Counted from the first letter of the stretch, positions 48,205-58,846 are shown. The stretch is DNA of 64,000 nt from Paraburkholderia acidisoli (GCF_009789675.1 NZ_CP046913.1:806001-870000); one strand, 5' to 3'. Notes: a model not told the origin generated them from the letters alone. A program made the numbers and translations.

Positions 48205-49824
48205 ATGAATGCACGTATACGGGGTGCGTCCGGGGCCACGCGCAAGCGCAAGCGCAAGCTCGGCGCAGCGCTGTCGAAGCGCACGATTCTGCAGGCCTTG
48301 CTCGCGATCGTGCTGGGCATCGTGGCGGCGCTCGTGTTGCCGCATGTGTTCGGCGAAGAATTCGCCACGCGCAAGGCGGCGCGCGTCTATGCGCCGGTCG
48401 CCGGCCAGATTTACGGCACAGGCTCGCGCGACGGTATCTCCGTGATGCTGATCGACGACGCCGCGCTCTCGCAGGCCGGGCAGACCTGGCCCGCGAGCTA
48501 TGGCTACTACGCGCGCCTGTTGCGCGGGATGCAGAGCTATCACCCGCGCGCGGTGTTCTTCGACATCGTGTTCAAGGACGCGCGGCCCGATCCCGCGCTG
48601 GCGCCGTTCGTTCAGGGGCTATGCGCGCTGCGCGAGGCCGGCACGCGCGTCTATCTCGCGGCCACGCCCGATGCGCACGGCAAGCTTCGCGTACGCGACG
48701 GCCTCGCGCAATACGCGGGGCGCTGCTTCGATCTCGTGGCCGTGTCGTACTCGCCCGACGAAATCGACAAACTCGCGTGGAGCTATCCGCTCGAACAACG
48801 CACGGGCGAGGGGCCGGCGCAACGCAGCGCGGCGCTCGCCATCCACGACGATTTCGCGAAGCGGCCGCTCGCCGATGCCCGCACGCCGATGGCGCTGCTC
48901 TGGGGCCTCGAGCCCGCCGCCGACGGCCTGCGCCTGCTCGCGCAACCGGAGGCGCGCGAGAGCGATGCGGCGCCCGCGCCCAAGGCGCCCGCGGAAGGCG
49001 GCGAAGCCAATGCGGCGAACGAGGACGGCGCGCCCGAAGCCGCCGAACCGTATTGCCGCACCGACCACGGTTTCGCGGAGATCCTGCCGTTTGGGCCGCA
49101 TCAATGGCTTTTCCACGACGCCGAAAAACCCGTCTGTGTTTTCCACGAAACCGTCTACGCCTACGACCTCGCCAACGATGACGACGAAGGCGAAGCGATG
49201 CTCAAGCGCGCGCTCACGAACCGTGTGGTCATGATCGGCACCGCGCGCAGCTATTCGAACGACTACGTCAATTCACCAATCCACGGGCGCATTCCCGGCG
49301 TGTATCTGCACGCGATGGCGCTCGACAACCTGGACACGTTCGGCGACCAGTACAAGCACGTGGCCGCGCTCGCGCCGAGCCTGGACCGCGATCACCGCAG
49401 CCTGTTCGTGCTCGTGTTCGGCGGGCTGCTTGCCGTGGTGCTGGTGCGCGTGGCGAAAAACTGCCTGCGTAACGAAGAGCGGCGCGAGCGCGATCGCTTC
49501 GAATTGAGCTGGCCATGGGCCGGACAGCGCACGCGCGAAGCGATCGTCTGGGTTGGCATGAGCCTGATCGAAATCGTTGCGTCGATCGCGCTCGTCGGCA
49601 TCCTGCTCGCCATCGGGCAATCGGTGTTCAACATCGGCTTTCTGAGCGTGGTCGATATCGCGGTGTTCGCGCTCGCGGCCGAATGGTTCGAATGGAACGA
49701 GAAGCTCGTCGACTGGCTGCTCGGGCCGGAAGACGAAGCGCGAAACGACGCGGACGAAAACCCGAATACAGCAGCCTCGAACAAAAAAGCAGCGCACCAG
49801 GAAGCGAACCAGGAACGCGCCTGA
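48205..49824 (+). CDS. CHASE2-domain membrane protein without output domain
   Basis: This 539-residue protein has a basic N-terminus, one transmembrane helix (about residues 28-46), a large extracytoplasmic CHASE2 region (about 55-395: YGTGSRDGISVMLIDDAAL; YHPRAVFFDIVF; VVMIGTARSYSNDYVNSPIHGRIPGVYLHAMALDNL in parts) and three more helices (about 399-416, 447-470, 478-494). CHASE2 proteins normally have exactly this CHASE2-plus-three-helix layout followed by a cyclase, kinase or GGDEF domain; here the protein ends with a 45-residue Glu/Asn/Lys-rich tail. An acidic Ala/Glu insert lies inside CHASE2 (about 250-280). It is first of three co-directional genes with an SH3-like exported protein and an M48 lipoprotein. 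The signal sensed is unknown. Confidence 0.9.
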   Translation: MNARIRGASGATRKRKRKLGAALSKRTILQALLAIVLGIVAALVLPHVFGEEFATRKAARVYAPVAGQIYGTGSRDGISVMLIDDAALSQAGQTWPASYGYYARLLRGMQSYHPRAVFFDIVFKDARPDPALAPFVQGLCALREAGTRVYLAATPDAHGKLRVRDGLAQYAGRCFDLVAVSYSPDEIDKLAWSYPLEQRTGEGPAQRSAALAIHDDFAKRPLADARTPMALLWGLEPAADGLRLLAQPEARESDAAPAPKAPAEGGEANAANEDGAPEAAEPYCRTDHGFAEILPFGPHQWLFHDAEKPVCVFHETVYAYDLANDDDEGEAMLKRALTNRVVMIGTARSYSNDYVNSPIHGRIPGVYLHAMALDNLDTFGDQYKHVAALAPSLDRDHRSLFVLVFGGLLAVVLVRVAKNCLRNEERRERDRFELSWPWAGQRTREAIVWVGMSLIEIVASIALVGILLAIGQSVFNIGFLSVVDIAVFALAAEWFEWNEKLVDWLLGPEDEARNDADENPNTAASNKKAAHQEANQERA

Positions 49825-49939
49825 AAAAAGCGCACCCGCACACGAACAAAACGCGCGCCCGCGAGCCAGCGAAGGCGCACGACGAACCGGCGTCCATTGC
49901 GACGACCACCACCACTGAGCCAGCAACCGGGGAATGACC

Positions 49940-50368
49940 ATGAAGACTCGCCACACCACGAAGCCGCTGTCGACACGCCTGCGCCGCGGCGCGACTGTTG
50001 CGCTGCCGCTCGCGCTCGCGCTGCTCGGCGCGACGGCCACGCTCGGCGCGCGCGATGCGGCCGCGGCCACCGTCACGTCGAACCCCGCGGAGACCGTGCA
50101 GATCACGAGCGCGAAGAGCGATCCGCTGCCGCTGTACGCCGCGCCCGGCGACGCGCAGCCCGTGACCACGACGCACGTGGCCGGCCTGCCGTGGGACGTG
50201 CTCGAATCGCAGAAGCAGTTCTTCCGCGTGAAGCTCGACGGCAAAAACTATTGGGTCGACGGCATGAGCGTGCATCTGAGCCGCGCGGTCAAGGCGAAGT
50301 GCGAGAAGTCGGCGGGCGGCGCGATCAACGCGGCCGATCTCGGGGCGTCGACGAACCGCTGCCAATGA
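49940..50368 (+). CDS. Exported SH3-like protein
   Basis: This 142-residue protein has a signal peptide (MKTRHTTKPLSTRLRRGA..., hydrophobic core near residues 20-35, cleavage near AAAA-T). A single SH3-like domain follows (PLPLYAAPGDAQPVTTTHVAGLPWDVLESQKQFFRVKLDGKNYWVDG, in part LYAAPGD and KNYWVDGM), of the bacterial type that binds cell wall peptides or scaffolds proteins. Two cysteines near the end (KAKCEKS, TNRCQ) could form a disulfide. The start at 49940 is preferred over 49934 because CCGGGGA is then 6 bases away. Its stop overlaps the M48 gene start (ATGA). Its partner is probably the M48 protease or the CHASE2 sensor. Confidence 0.83.
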   Translation: MKTRHTTKPLSTRLRRGATVALPLALALLGATATLGARDAAAATVTSNPAETVQITSAKSDPLPLYAAPGDAQPVTTTHVAGLPWDVLESQKQFFRVKLDGKNYWVDGMSVHLSRAVKAKCEKSAGGAINAADLGASTNRCQ

Positions 50369-52200
50369 GCGCGCGCGCACAACGCCCGGGCGAGCGCCGG
50401 GCAAGGCAGGGCCGGCCGCCGTTGCTGCGCGCCGCGACCGCCGTGCTCGCGGGCGCCGTCGCGCTGGCGCTGTCGTCGTGCGCGACGATGCCCAATTCGC
50501 TTTCGTCGATCTCTTCGCTGTCTTCGTCGCTCAGCGGCGGTCCGGACAAGCCCGTGGTGAAGACGGCGGGCGAGCTGCCGCCGCCTCCGCCGCATACGTG
50601 GCCCGACGCGAAGCAGGATCTCAACGATCATCGCGCCGACGGCTGGGGCCTCGTGGCGATGCCCGAGATGGAGCAGTACCTCAACGGCCTGCTGCACAAG
50701 ATCCAGGTGGCCACCGGCACGACCGACTGGCCCGTGAGCGTGCACGTGACCTCGGACACCGCGCTCAACGGCAGCTCGACGGCGGCGGGCCACATCTACG
50801 TGTCGCTCGGCTGGATCATGTCGGCGGAATCGGAAGACGAGATTTTCGCGATCCTCTCGCACGAGTACGGCCATATCTATCTGAATCACTACGCCGTGTA
50901 CGACGTGCGCAATGCGGGCGACGCCTCGGCGATACTCGCGAGCGTGACGTGGTCGGTGGTGAATCGCCACGTGGTCGATCGCGGCTGGAACGGTCTCGAC
51001 AAGATCGCACTCGTGCAGAGCATCGGCACCTCGGTGCTGATTCCGGCCTGGCAGCGCAGTATCGAGGAACAGGCCGACCTGTTCGGCGCGACGGTGAGCC
51101 TGCGCTGCGGCTACTCGTACTTCTACGGCTTCAAGGCGTTTCTCGAACGCATCGACAGCTACGACACCGCCGCGAAGGAGCGCGACCAGAAGCTGCAACA
51201 GGCGCAGGACGACGCGGCGCGCGCGAAGATCCGCGCCGACACCATCGCGAAGCTGCCGAAGAACCAGGCGCAGGCGCTGGCGGCGGCTTCGGCCACGCCC
51301 GCGAGCGGGGCGTCGGCCACGGTGGCGCAGGCTCCGGTGGCCGCGAGCGGTGCCGCCGCGCCGCAACAGCCGTCGAGCATCGCGCAGGCGTTTCAGGGTA
51401 TCGACGAGGCGCTCGCGAAGCTCAACGCGGGCGTCGCGCAAGGGCAGGTGAGCCTGAATACCGGCGCCTTCGACGCGCAGCGCATGCTCGACCAGGCGGT
51501 GGCGAAGGGCATGGCTTCGTTGCGCGACACGCACCCCGAGGGCGCGGCGCGCGAGGACGATCTGAGCAAGGCGGTCGCGAGCCTGACCGCGGGCAAGCGC
51601 CCCGACGCGACCACCGCGCCGTGGGACGCCGCGCGCAACCAGCGGCACACGAAGGAGGTGCTCGCGCACTACGCAATGCTGAGCGACATCGACATGCTCG
51701 AGGCGCAGCGCCGCTATCCGGAGGCGTACAAGCTCGCGCAGAAGGCCGCTTCGGGTTCCACCGCCAACGACGCCGCGCCGGACTTCTATCTCGCCAACGC
51801 GCAGTCGCTCGCGCACGCCCGCTCGAACGAGGCGCCCGCGCAGGTGCTCGCACGCAACCTCAAGTCGCCGGAACGCTCATGGCGCTTGCAGGTGACGCTC
51901 GCCGAGGCCATGCAGACGAGCAACCGCGCGCAGGCGCGCAGTTTCCTCGAAAGCCAGTTCGCGTATTTCGGCGAGGCGCCGAAGACGTGGCCCGACATGA
52001 TCGCGTTCTATCGCGACACGGGCGAGGTGCAGCGCGGCAAGCAGCTCGCGCTCACGTGCGGCATGAAGTACGCCGACTATCGGAGCGCGTGCGGCAACGC
52101 GAGCATGACGCCCGCCGAGCTGGCGGAGATGAAGGCGAAAACCGACGCGCACGCGAAGATGATCGTCGATAACGTGTCGCATCGCTTGTTCAGGCAGTGA
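50365..52200 (+). CDS. M48-family metalloprotease lipoprotein
   Basis: This 611-residue lipoprotein has a signal peptide with LALSSC, where Cys39 is the likely acylation site. The zinc-protease core (about residues 95-270) has HExxH as His166-Glu167-Tyr-Gly-His170 (ILSHEYGHIYLNHY), followed by EEQADLFGA for the third ligand. The rest is a helical, Ala/Gln-rich and TPR-like region (about 390-600: AEAMQTSNRAQARSFLE; QRRYPEAYKLAQKAA). It resembles BepA/YfgC and LoiP, periplasmic proteases that check outer-membrane protein and LPS assembly. It is the third gene of the CHASE2-SH3-M48 set, with translational coupling to the SH3 gene. Confidence 0.9.
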   Translation: MSARAQRPGERRARQGRPPLLRAATAVLAGAVALALSSCATMPNSLSSISSLSSSLSGGPDKPVVKTAGELPPPPPHTWPDAKQDLNDHRADGWGLVAMPEMEQYLNGLLHKIQVATGTTDWPVSVHVTSDTALNGSSTAAGHIYVSLGWIMSAESEDEIFAILSHEYGHIYLNHYAVYDVRNAGDASAILASVTWSVVNRHVVDRGWNGLDKIALVQSIGTSVLIPAWQRSIEEQADLFGATVSLRCGYSYFYGFKAFLERIDSYDTAAKERDQKLQQAQDDAARAKIRADTIAKLPKNQAQALAAASATPASGASATVAQAPVAASGAAAPQQPSSIAQAFQGIDEALAKLNAGVAQGQVSLNTGAFDAQRMLDQAVAKGMASLRDTHPEGAAREDDLSKAVASLTAGKRPDATTAPWDAARNQRHTKEVLAHYAMLSDIDMLEAQRRYPEAYKLAQKAASGSTANDAAPDFYLANAQSLAHARSNEAPAQVLARNLKSPERSWRLQVTLAEAMQTSNRAQARSFLESQFAYFGEAPKTWPDMIAFYRDTGEVQRGKQLALTCGMKYADYRSACGNASMTPAELAEMKAKTDAHAKMIVDNVSHRLFRQ

Positions 52201-52281
52201 GCGCGCGACGATGACGGGCGGCGTGCCTCGCACGGCGCGCCGCCCGCATCGACGCAATCTCAACGCCGCTTGCGCCCCGGC

Positions 52282-53451
52282 TCAACGGAACGGATTACGC
52301 TCGTTCAGCTCGTGCACGTAGGCGTGGATGTGGTTCGTCTCGCTTTCGAGAAAACGCGCCACGGCGTCGGCGAACGCGGGGTGCGCGAGCCAGTGCGCCG
52401 AGCGCGTGACCGTGGGCAGAAAGCCGCGCGCCATCTTGTGCTCGCCCTGCGCGCCGCCTTCGAACACGTCGAGTTTTTCCTCGATGCAGAATTCGAGCGG
52501 CTGGTAATACGCGGTCTCGAAGTGCAGGCAGGGCACGTGTTCAATGGCGCCCCAGTAGCGGCCGTAAAGCGTGCCGCCCTTGCCGCCGGGGCCGCGCTGC
52601 CAGACCACGAGCGAACTCGCGATGGGCTTGCCTTCGTATTCGGCGATCACGAGCAGCAGGTTCTCGGGCATCGTTTCGCCGATCCGGCGAAAGAAGTCGA
52701 GATTCAGATACGGCGACGAAAAGTGCTCGCGGTACGTTTGCCGATAGCACTTGCTGAAGAAGCGCCACTCGGCGTCGCTGATCTCCTCGCCGCGCACGCG
52801 CCGCATCGTCACGCCGGCTTCCCGCACCTTGCGGCGTTCGGCGCGAATATTCTTGCGCTTCTTCTGTTCGAGCGTGGCGAGAAACTCGTCGAAGTCGCGA
52901 TAGCCGTTGTTGAGCCAGTGGAACTGCACGCCTTCGCGCTCCATCATGCCGAGGTCGGTGAGCGTGGCGGCGTCTTCTTCGGTCGGAAACAGCACGTGCA
53001 GCGAGGAGACATCCGCCTGTTCCGCGAACGCGAGCAGCGTGGCCGCGAGATGGCGGCGCGCGTGGGCGTTTTCGGCCATGAGGCGCGTGCCCTGCACGGG
53101 CGTGAACGGCACGGCGCACAGCAGCTTCGGGTAGTACTCGAGGCCGTTGCGCTTGTAGGCGTCGGCCCAGGCCCAGTCGAACACGTACTCGCCGTACGAA
53201 TGGCCTTTGAGATAGACCGGCGCGGCGGCGGCGAGGCGGCCCGTGCGCGCGTTGGTGAGCGTGACGAACTGCGCGCCCCAGCCCGCGTCGGGCGCGGCGC
53301 AGCGCGTGGCGTCGAGCGCCGCGAGAAATTCGTGGCGCAGGAACGGCGTGGGCTGCGCCTGGCTGGCGAGCAACGCGTTCCATTCGGCGGCGTCGACCTC
53401 GGACGGTGAGGCGAGAATGCCCGTGCGATAATCGATAGGTTCCTGATTCAT
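52282..53451 (-). CDS. GNAT-fold acyltransferase-like protein (DUF482, FemAB-like)
   Basis: This 389-residue protein begins [19 protein letters not shown]. It matches the DUF482/"peptidogalycan biosynthesis/recognition" family, with two GNAT-like domains: [17 protein letters not shown], the conserved [21 protein letters not shown] (in part) and a C-terminal [37 protein letters not shown] block (in part). The family is related to FemAB-type enzymes that use aminoacyl-tRNA, but its actual reaction is not established. The start at 53451 is the best fit, although no ribosome site is obvious. It is divergent from nadE. Confidence 0.88.
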   Translation of the reverse strand: MNQEPIDYRTGILASPSEVDAAEWNALLASQAQPTPFLRHEFLAALDATRCAAPDAGWGAQFVTLTNARTGRLAAAAPVYLKGHSYGEYVFDWAWADAYKRNGLEYYPKLLCAVPFTPVQGTRLMAENAHARRHLAATLLAFAEQADVSSLHVLFPTEEDAATLTDLGMMEREGVQFHWLNNGYRDFDEFLATLEQKKRKNIRAERRKVREAGVTMRRVRGEEISDAEWRFFSKCYRQTYREHFSSPYLNLDFFRRIGETMPENLLLVIAEYEGKPIASSLVVWQRGPGGKGGTLYGRYWGAIEHVPCLHFETAYYQPLEFCIEEKLDVFEGGAQGEHKMARGFLPTVTRSAHWLAHPAFADAVARFLESETNHIHAYVHELNERNPFR

Positions 53452-53630
53452 GCGTGCCCGTTGGCGTGAAGGCGGCATCCCGGCATCGGCCTTTCGGTGG
53501 ATCGGCGACGCCGGCGCTTGCGGCAAGCGGTCATGGTAAAGCAAACGCTACGCGCGCGCCGTGCCGCGCAATGTCCGCGCCGCCCGCCCTCCAGACCAAC
53601 GGTCGTCATCCGTCGTCACCGGTTATCGAA

Positions 53631-55754
53631 ATGAAAGAGCGCTTCTTCAATCTCTATACGCACGGTTTCGCGCGCGTGGCTGTCGGCGTGCCGCGCTGCC
53701 GGGTGGCCGATCCCGCCTTCAACGCGAACGCCACGCTCGCGCTCGCGCGCGAGGCGGCGGCGCAGGGCGCGGTGCTCGTGGCCTTTCCCGAACTCGGGCT
53801 TTCGGCCTACACCTGCGACGACCTGTTCCATCAGCAGGCGCTGCTCGACGCGTGCGAACAGGCGCTCGCGCAAATCGTCGAAGCCTCGGCCACGCTGCCG
53901 CTCGCGCTGCTCGTCGGCTTGCCGGTGCGCGTGGGGCATTCGCTCTTCAACTGCGCGGCGGTGGTCGCGGGCGGGCGCGTGGCGGGCGTCGTGCCGAAGA
54001 GCTATCTGCCGAACTACGGCGAATTCTACGAAGCGCGCCAGTTCAGTCCGGCCGCTTGCGCCGACCCGGCGAGCGTCACGAGCGTGCGCCTCGCGGGCGC
54101 GGATGTGCCGTTCGGCGCCGCGCTGCTGTTCGACGTGCCGCAGGTCGCGGGGCTGCGCTTTCACGTGGAAATCTGCGAAGACGTCTGGGTGCCCATCCCG
54201 CCTTCGTCGTTCGCGGCGCTCGCGGGCGCTTCGGTGCTGGTGAATCTCTCCGCGTCGAATGTCGTGGTCGGCAAGGCGGGGTATCGGCAGCAACTCGTCT
54301 CGCAGCAGTCGGCGCGCTGCCTCGCCGCGTACCTCTACACCTCGGCGGGCCAGGGCGAATCGAGCACGGATCTCGCGTGGGACGGCCAGGCGCTGGTGTG
54401 CGAGAACGGCGAACTGCTCGTGCAGTCCGAACGTTTTCTCGACGACTCGCACCTCATTTATGCCGATGTCGACGTCGCGCGGCTTCAACAGGAGCGCATT
54501 CGCCAGACCACGTTCGGCGACTCGATCCGCCGTCATGCCAGCGAAATCGCGAAGTTCCGCGTGGTGACGTGCGAGTTGCCGCAAACGGGCGCGTGGACGC
54601 GCGAGACGCTTGCGCTGTCGCGCCGCGTGGAGCGTTTCCCCTACGTGCCCGCCGACCCGAAGCGGCGCGACGAGCGCTGCAACGAGGTCTACAACATTCA
54701 GGTGCAGGCGCTCGTGCAGCGGCTGTCGCAGGCGAACCTCAAGAAGGTGGTGATCGGCGTCTCGGGCGGGCTCGATTCCACGCACGCGCTCCTGGTGTGC
54801 GCAAAGGCGATGGACCGGCTCAAGCTGCCGCGCGCCAACATCCTCGCGTACACCATGCCCGGTTTCGCCACCAGCGAGCGCACGCTGCGCCAGGCGCGCG
54901 AACTGATGGCGCTGGTGGGCTGCACGGCGCGCGAGATCGACATACGCGAAAGCTGCCGCCAGATGCTCGCCGATCTCGGCCATCCGTACGCGCAAGGCCA
55001 GGAAACCTACGACATCACCTTCGAGAACGTGCAGGCCGGCGAGCGCACGAATCACCTGTTCCGGCTCGCGAACTTCAATCACGCGATCGTGATCGGCACG
55101 GGCGATCTGTCCGAACTGGCGCTCGGCTGGTGCACGTATGGCGTGGGCGATCACATGTCGCATTACAACGTGAACGCGAGCGTGCCGAAAACGCTTATCA
55201 CGCACCTCGTGCGCTGGGTCGCGGAAACCGGCCAGATCGGCCAGAACGGCGAGAGCGGCAGCGACGTGCTCGAGGCGATTCTCGCCACCGACATCAGCCC
55301 GGAGCTGATTCCGGGCAAATCGGACGGCGCGCCGGAGCAGAAGACCGAAAGCACCATCGGCCCGTACGAATTGCAGGACTTCAACCTCTACTACACGCTG
55401 CGCTTCGGCTTTGCGCCTTCGAAGGTCGCGTTCCTCGCGCATCACGCGTGGGGCGACCGCGAGCAGGGCGCGTGGCCGGAAAACGCCAGGGTGGCGCGCA
55501 ACGCCTACGATCTCACGGCCATCAAGCGCAATCTGCGCATTTTCCTCGACCGCTTTTTCCGCCAGAGCCAGTTCAAGCGCAGCTGCATTCCGAACGCGCC
55601 GAAGGTGGGCACGGGCGGCTCGCTCTCGCCGCGCGGCGACTGGCGCGCGCCGAGCGATTCCGAGTCGACGGTCTGGCTCGCGGAGCTGGACGGCGTACCC
55701 GAAATGGCACCCACTGCGGCGCCCGCTGCGGCGGCCGCGCCTCCCGCAGCGTAA
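53631..55754 (+). CDS. nadE: Glutamine-dependent NAD+ synthetase
   Basis: This 707-residue enzyme makes NAD from deamido-NAD using ammonia from glutamine. The N-terminal nitrilase-type glutaminase (residues 1 to about 290) has the catalytic triad Glu in [13 protein letters not shown], Lys in [14 protein letters not shown] and Cys in [12 protein letters not shown]. The C-terminal synthetase has the PP-loop [14 protein letters not shown] and [21 protein letters not shown]. It is the long two-domain form. A Pro/Ala-rich tail ends the protein. It has no strong ribosome site; an upstream in-frame ATG (20 codons earlier) is possible. It precedes glnB by 75 bases, and the two may share a transcript. 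Confidence 0.97.
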   Translation: MKERFFNLYTHGFARVAVGVPRCRVADPAFNANATLALAREAAAQGAVLVAFPELGLSAYTCDDLFHQQALLDACEQALAQIVEASATLPLALLVGLPVRVGHSLFNCAAVVAGGRVAGVVPKSYLPNYGEFYEARQFSPAACADPASVTSVRLAGADVPFGAALLFDVPQVAGLRFHVEICEDVWVPIPPSSFAALAGASVLVNLSASNVVVGKAGYRQQLVSQQSARCLAAYLYTSAGQGESSTDLAWDGQALVCENGELLVQSERFLDDSHLIYADVDVARLQQERIRQTTFGDSIRRHASEIAKFRVVTCELPQTGAWTRETLALSRRVERFPYVPADPKRRDERCNEVYNIQVQALVQRLSQANLKKVVIGVSGGLDSTHALLVCAKAMDRLKLPRANILAYTMPGFATSERTLRQARELMALVGCTAREIDIRESCRQMLADLGHPYAQGQETYDITFENVQAGERTNHLFRLANFNHAIVIGTGDLSELALGWCTYGVGDHMSHYNVNASVPKTLITHLVRWVAETGQIGQNGESGSDVLEAILATDISPELIPGKSDGAPEQKTESTIGPYELQDFNLYYTLRFGFAPSKVAFLAHHAWGDREQGAWPENARVARNAYDLTAIKRNLRIFLDRFFRQSQFKRSCIPNAPKVGTGGSLSPRGDWRAPSDSESTVWLAELDGVPEMAPTAAPAAAAAPPAA

Positions 55755-55772
55755 AATCACCTTACGTTCTGA

Positions 55773-56168
<396 letters not shown>

Positions 56169-56213
56169 GCCGCGCGATCAGCCACGCAACACCCGGCATC
56201 ACCCAAAACAAAA

Positions 56214-56277
56214 GGGACGGCGCAACGGCCGTCCCAGCAATAAAAAACGGTGCGATACCCTTTCGGACACCGCACCG
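56214..56277 (-). terminator. Tandem terminators after the porin gene
   Basis: Two minus-strand hairpins are seen. CGGTGCG (56271-56277) pairs with CGCACCG (56248-56254) through an extended stem with a GAAA loop, followed by six T. Beyond it, GGGACGGC/GCCGTCCC (56214-56235) is followed by TTTTGTTTT. Strong termination is expected for an abundant porin mRNA. Confidence 0.9.
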
Positions 56278-56342
56278 ATACGCGCCTCTCGCAGCAGCGT
56301 GAAAACTTTGATGTAGCTGTTCTTGTCTACACCCGGTTCAAA

Positions 56343-57473
56343 TTAGAACGAGTGCTGAATGCCCGCGTACACGCCCGACTGGCTGTGACCCAGCAGCGGG
56401 TTGCCCGTCGAAGCCGACGTGCCGTAGTTGTTGGCGTTCAGGCCGAAGTTGGCTGCCTTGCTGTTCTGCACCGTGGCGACCTGGAAGTCGAGCAGCGTGC
56501 GCTTCGACAGGTTGTACGAACCACCAACCGTGTAGAGCGTAGCGTTGCCGCCGCCGTTGTTCGCGTTCACGTGGTAAGCCGCGGCGATCAGCGCTGCCGC
56601 CGGCGTCATTTGCCACGTCACGCCGCCCCATTCGTGATCGAGCGTGGTCGGCAGACCGACCGGCACGCCGTTCATGCCCGACGTGCGCAGGGCTTCGTAG
56701 CCGCCCTGGATCTTGAACGGACCGAGGAACACGTTGACCATGGCCATGTAGTCGCGCGAGAACGCGAACACGCCTTGACCCGTGTTGCCGGCGTTGATTG
56801 CACCCGTGTACGCGCCGCCGAGCTGGCCGTTCGCGTTGCGGATTTCGTCGTACAGACCGCGGATCTGGAACAGCGAGTTCGTGTAGGTCAGCTGGACACC
56901 GTCTTCACGGCCAGCGTTCCATTGCGTCGAGTTCGAGAACGAGTACTGACCGTACACGTCGAAGCCGTACCAGTTCGGCGATTGGTACGAAATGTTGTTG
57001 CTCGATTGCGGCCAGTTACGACCACGGACCATCGAAGCCGACGACCAGTTCGATTGACCGAACGGGTCGAAGTCCCAAATGCCGTTCGAGATGAACAGTT
57101 CGCGACCGAGCAGCAGCGTACCGAACTGATCGTTCGACATACCGACCGTCGCCCAGCGATTCCAGATCGAGCCTGCCGAGCCGAGCGAACCGGTCGCCGT
57201 GCTGAAGCTGCCTTCGAGGTGGAACAGAACCTTGTTGCCGCCGCCGATGTCTTCGACGCCCTTCATACCCCAGAGGCTGGTGCCCCAGTAGCCGCTTTCA
57301 AGCTGGACCTGGCTCGAACCATGGGTAGCCGGACCCGTCGAGGTGCCACCAGCGCCGATGCCATTCATGTAGGCAATGCCAGCGTCGAGGCGGCCGTACA
57401 GCGTCACGCTGCTTTGCGCATGCGCGATCACGCCAGCCGACATCAATGCTGCGGCGAGCAAAGCTTTCTTCAT
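56343..57473 (-). CDS. Outer-membrane porin, Burkholderia/Neisseria type (Gram-negative porin family 4)
   Basis: This 376-residue precursor has a signal peptide MKKALLAAALMSAGVIAHAQ cleaved after AHA. The mature part begins SSVTLYGRLDAG, the standard N-terminus of betaproteobacterial trimeric porins, and ends SGVYAGIQHSF with the C-terminal Phe used for BAM recognition. It is rich in Gly, Asn, aromatic residues and alternating strands. Codon usage is noticeably more optimised and less GC3-extreme than neighbours, suggesting high expression. The start at 57473 has AGGAGAAA; an upstream Met (57485) is unlikely. A long AT-rich 5' region lies upstream. Confidence 0.96.
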   Translation of the reverse strand: MKKALLAAALMSAGVIAHAQSSVTLYGRLDAGIAYMNGIGAGGTSTGPATHGSSQVQLESGYWGTSLWGMKGVEDIGGGNKVLFHLEGSFSTATGSLGSAGSIWNRWATVGMSNDQFGTLLLGRELFISNGIWDFDPFGQSNWSSASMVRGRNWPQSSNNISYQSPNWYGFDVYGQYSFSNSTQWNAGREDGVQLTYTNSLFQIRGLYDEIRNANGQLGGAYTGAINAGNTGQGVFAFSRDYMAMVNVFLGPFKIQGGYEALRTSGMNGVPVGLPTTLDHEWGGVTWQMTPAAALIAAAYHVNANNGGGNATLYTVGGSYNLSKRTLLDFQVATVQNSKAANFGLNANNYGTSASTGNPLLGHSQSGVYAGIQHSF

Positions 57474-57732
57474 TTTCTCCTCCATACCCTGTCAAAGAGT
57501 CAACATTCTTAGTACTGCGAAAGACGTCCGGGCGCCGCTCAGGCGCTGCGAACAGAAATCGTCGCGAGGGAGAATTGCCCCGAGGACCGGCGTACGGTTT
57601 GATGCCGCTGCATGACCTTGGACGGTCATCTTGCAGATCCCCTGGTTGACTGGCATCTCCCGTTCTTTTTGAAGTGAAACTACTTTTATCGAACTTTGTT
57701 TTGCTACTTTGGTTACTAATTTAGCAAAAAAG

Positions 57733-57748
57733 GTTCGCGCTGGCGAAC
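57733..57748. promoter_or_regulatory. Inverted repeat upstream of the porin gene
   Basis: GTTCGC - GCTG - GCGAAC is a perfect 6-bp dyad in an AT-rich region about 260 bases before the porin start. It may be a regulator site. Confidence 0.45.
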
Positions 57749-57973
57749 TAATTCGCGACGGCGCGGCGGGATGTCGCCAAATTGCAATATGGGCATCCTG
57801 GATGGTGGTCAGGGAGGCCGTGCAAAATGGCTCAAAGCCTTATGCATCAAGGGACTCACGTTACTCGCGCACCTAAGTTCAGGATTGCCACTATTGACGG
57901 CGGAAAAGGCGAGGAGTAATGCGAAAAACGCGCTTTTCGAGGCCGAAAAGTCGTGTGACGAAGGCAAAAAGAA

Positions 57974-57992
57974 AAGGCGCTGAAAGCGCCTT
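57974..57992 (-). terminator. Terminator of the hisJQMP operon
   Basis: On the minus strand AAGGCGCT - TTC - AGCGCCTT is followed by a T-rich run (TTCTTTTTG). It lies about 70 bases beyond the hisP stop. Confidence 0.88.
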
Positions 57993-58063
57993 GAAATACT
58001 ACTTTTACTACATCCGTCAGAGCGGACCGTGCTGTTGCGATCGTTTTGCGATCGATGCCCGGG

Positions 58064-58846
58064 CTACTTGAGGCTGCCCGACAAAAATTGCCGCAGACGG
58101 TCGCTTTTCGGGTTGGCGAACACCTCGGTGGGCTCGCCTTCCTCTTCCACGCGGCCCTGATGCAGGAACATCACGTGATTGGAAACGTTGCGCGCGAAAC
58201 CCATTTCGTGGGTGACGACGATCATCGTGCGGCCTTCTTCGGCGAGCTTCTGCATGACCTTGAGCACTTCGCCCACGAGTTCGGGGTCGAGCGCGGAAGT
58301 CGGTTCGTCGAACAGCATCACGTCGGGGTGCATCGCCAGCGCGCGCGCAATGGCCACGCGCTGCTGCTGACCGCCGGAAAGGTGCGAGGGATACTGCTTT
58401 TCCACGCGCGGCGCGAGGCCGACCTTCTCCAGATACTCGCGCGCGCGGTCTTCCGCTTCCTTGCGCGCGAGGCCGAGCACGTGCACGGGCGCCTCGATCA
58501 CGTTTTCGAGCACCGACATGTGCGACCACAGGTTGAAGTGCTGGAACACCATCGCGAGCTTGGTGCGCACGCGCTGGAGCTGCTTCACGTCGGCGGCTTG
58601 CAGCGCGCCCGTGCGCTTGTCGGCTTTCGTGACGACTTCCTCGCCGTCGACGAAGATGCGCCCCGAGTTGGGCTGCTCGAGAAAGTTAATGCAACGCAGC
58701 ATCGTGCTCTTGCCCGAACCCGACGAGCCGATCACGCTGATCACGTCGCCGGCGTTCGCCTTCAGCGAGACGCCTTTGAGCACTTCGTTGTCGCCGTACT
58801 GCTTGTGGATGCTGTCGACGAAGAGTTTCTGCTTCTGGGAATTCAT
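58064..58846 (-). CDS. hisP: Basic amino acid ABC transporter ATPase (HisP type)
   Basis: This 260-residue ABC ATPase has Walker [10 protein letters not shown], the signature [15 protein letters not shown], Walker [15 protein letters not shown] and the switch histidine in [29 protein letters not shown] matches polar amino acid importers of the HisP/GlnQ group. The start is ATG 58846 with AGAGG 7 bases upstream; an in-frame TTG precedes it by one codon. It follows hisM by 19 bases and closes the hisJ-Q-M-P operon. Confidence 0.96.
   Translation of the reverse strand: MNSQKQKLFVDSIHKQYGDNEVLKGVSLKANAGDVISVIGSSGSGKSTMLRCINFLEQPNSGRIFVDGEEVVTKADKRTGALQAADVKQLQRVRTKLAMVFQHFNLWSHMSVLENVIEAPVHVLGLARKEAEDRAREYLEKVGLAPRVEKQYPSHLSGGQQQRVAIARALAMHPDVMLFDEPTSALDPELVGEVLKVMQKLAEEGRTMIVVTHEMGFARNVSNHVMFLHQGRVEEEGEPTEVFANPKSDRLRQFLSGSLK

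Larger units (their letters stand above)
57474..58063. other. 590-base region upstream of the porin, containing the hisP terminator
   Basis: This AT-rich stretch holds an inverted repeat GTTCGC-GCTG-GCGAAC (57733-57748) and the terminator at 57974-57992. No certain promoter was assigned. A 70-codon plus-strand frame (57771-57983) runs into the terminator and is not credible. Confidence 0.55.

Noticed and set aside
49824..49940. Frameshifted output domain after the CHASE2 gene
   Set aside because: The 115-base gap contains no cyclase, kinase or GGDEF motif in any frame, so the truncation is not explained by a simple frameshift.
57771..57983. A 70-codon plus-strand gene
   Set aside because: It runs through a minus-strand terminator, lacks a ribosome site and has no recognisable domain.
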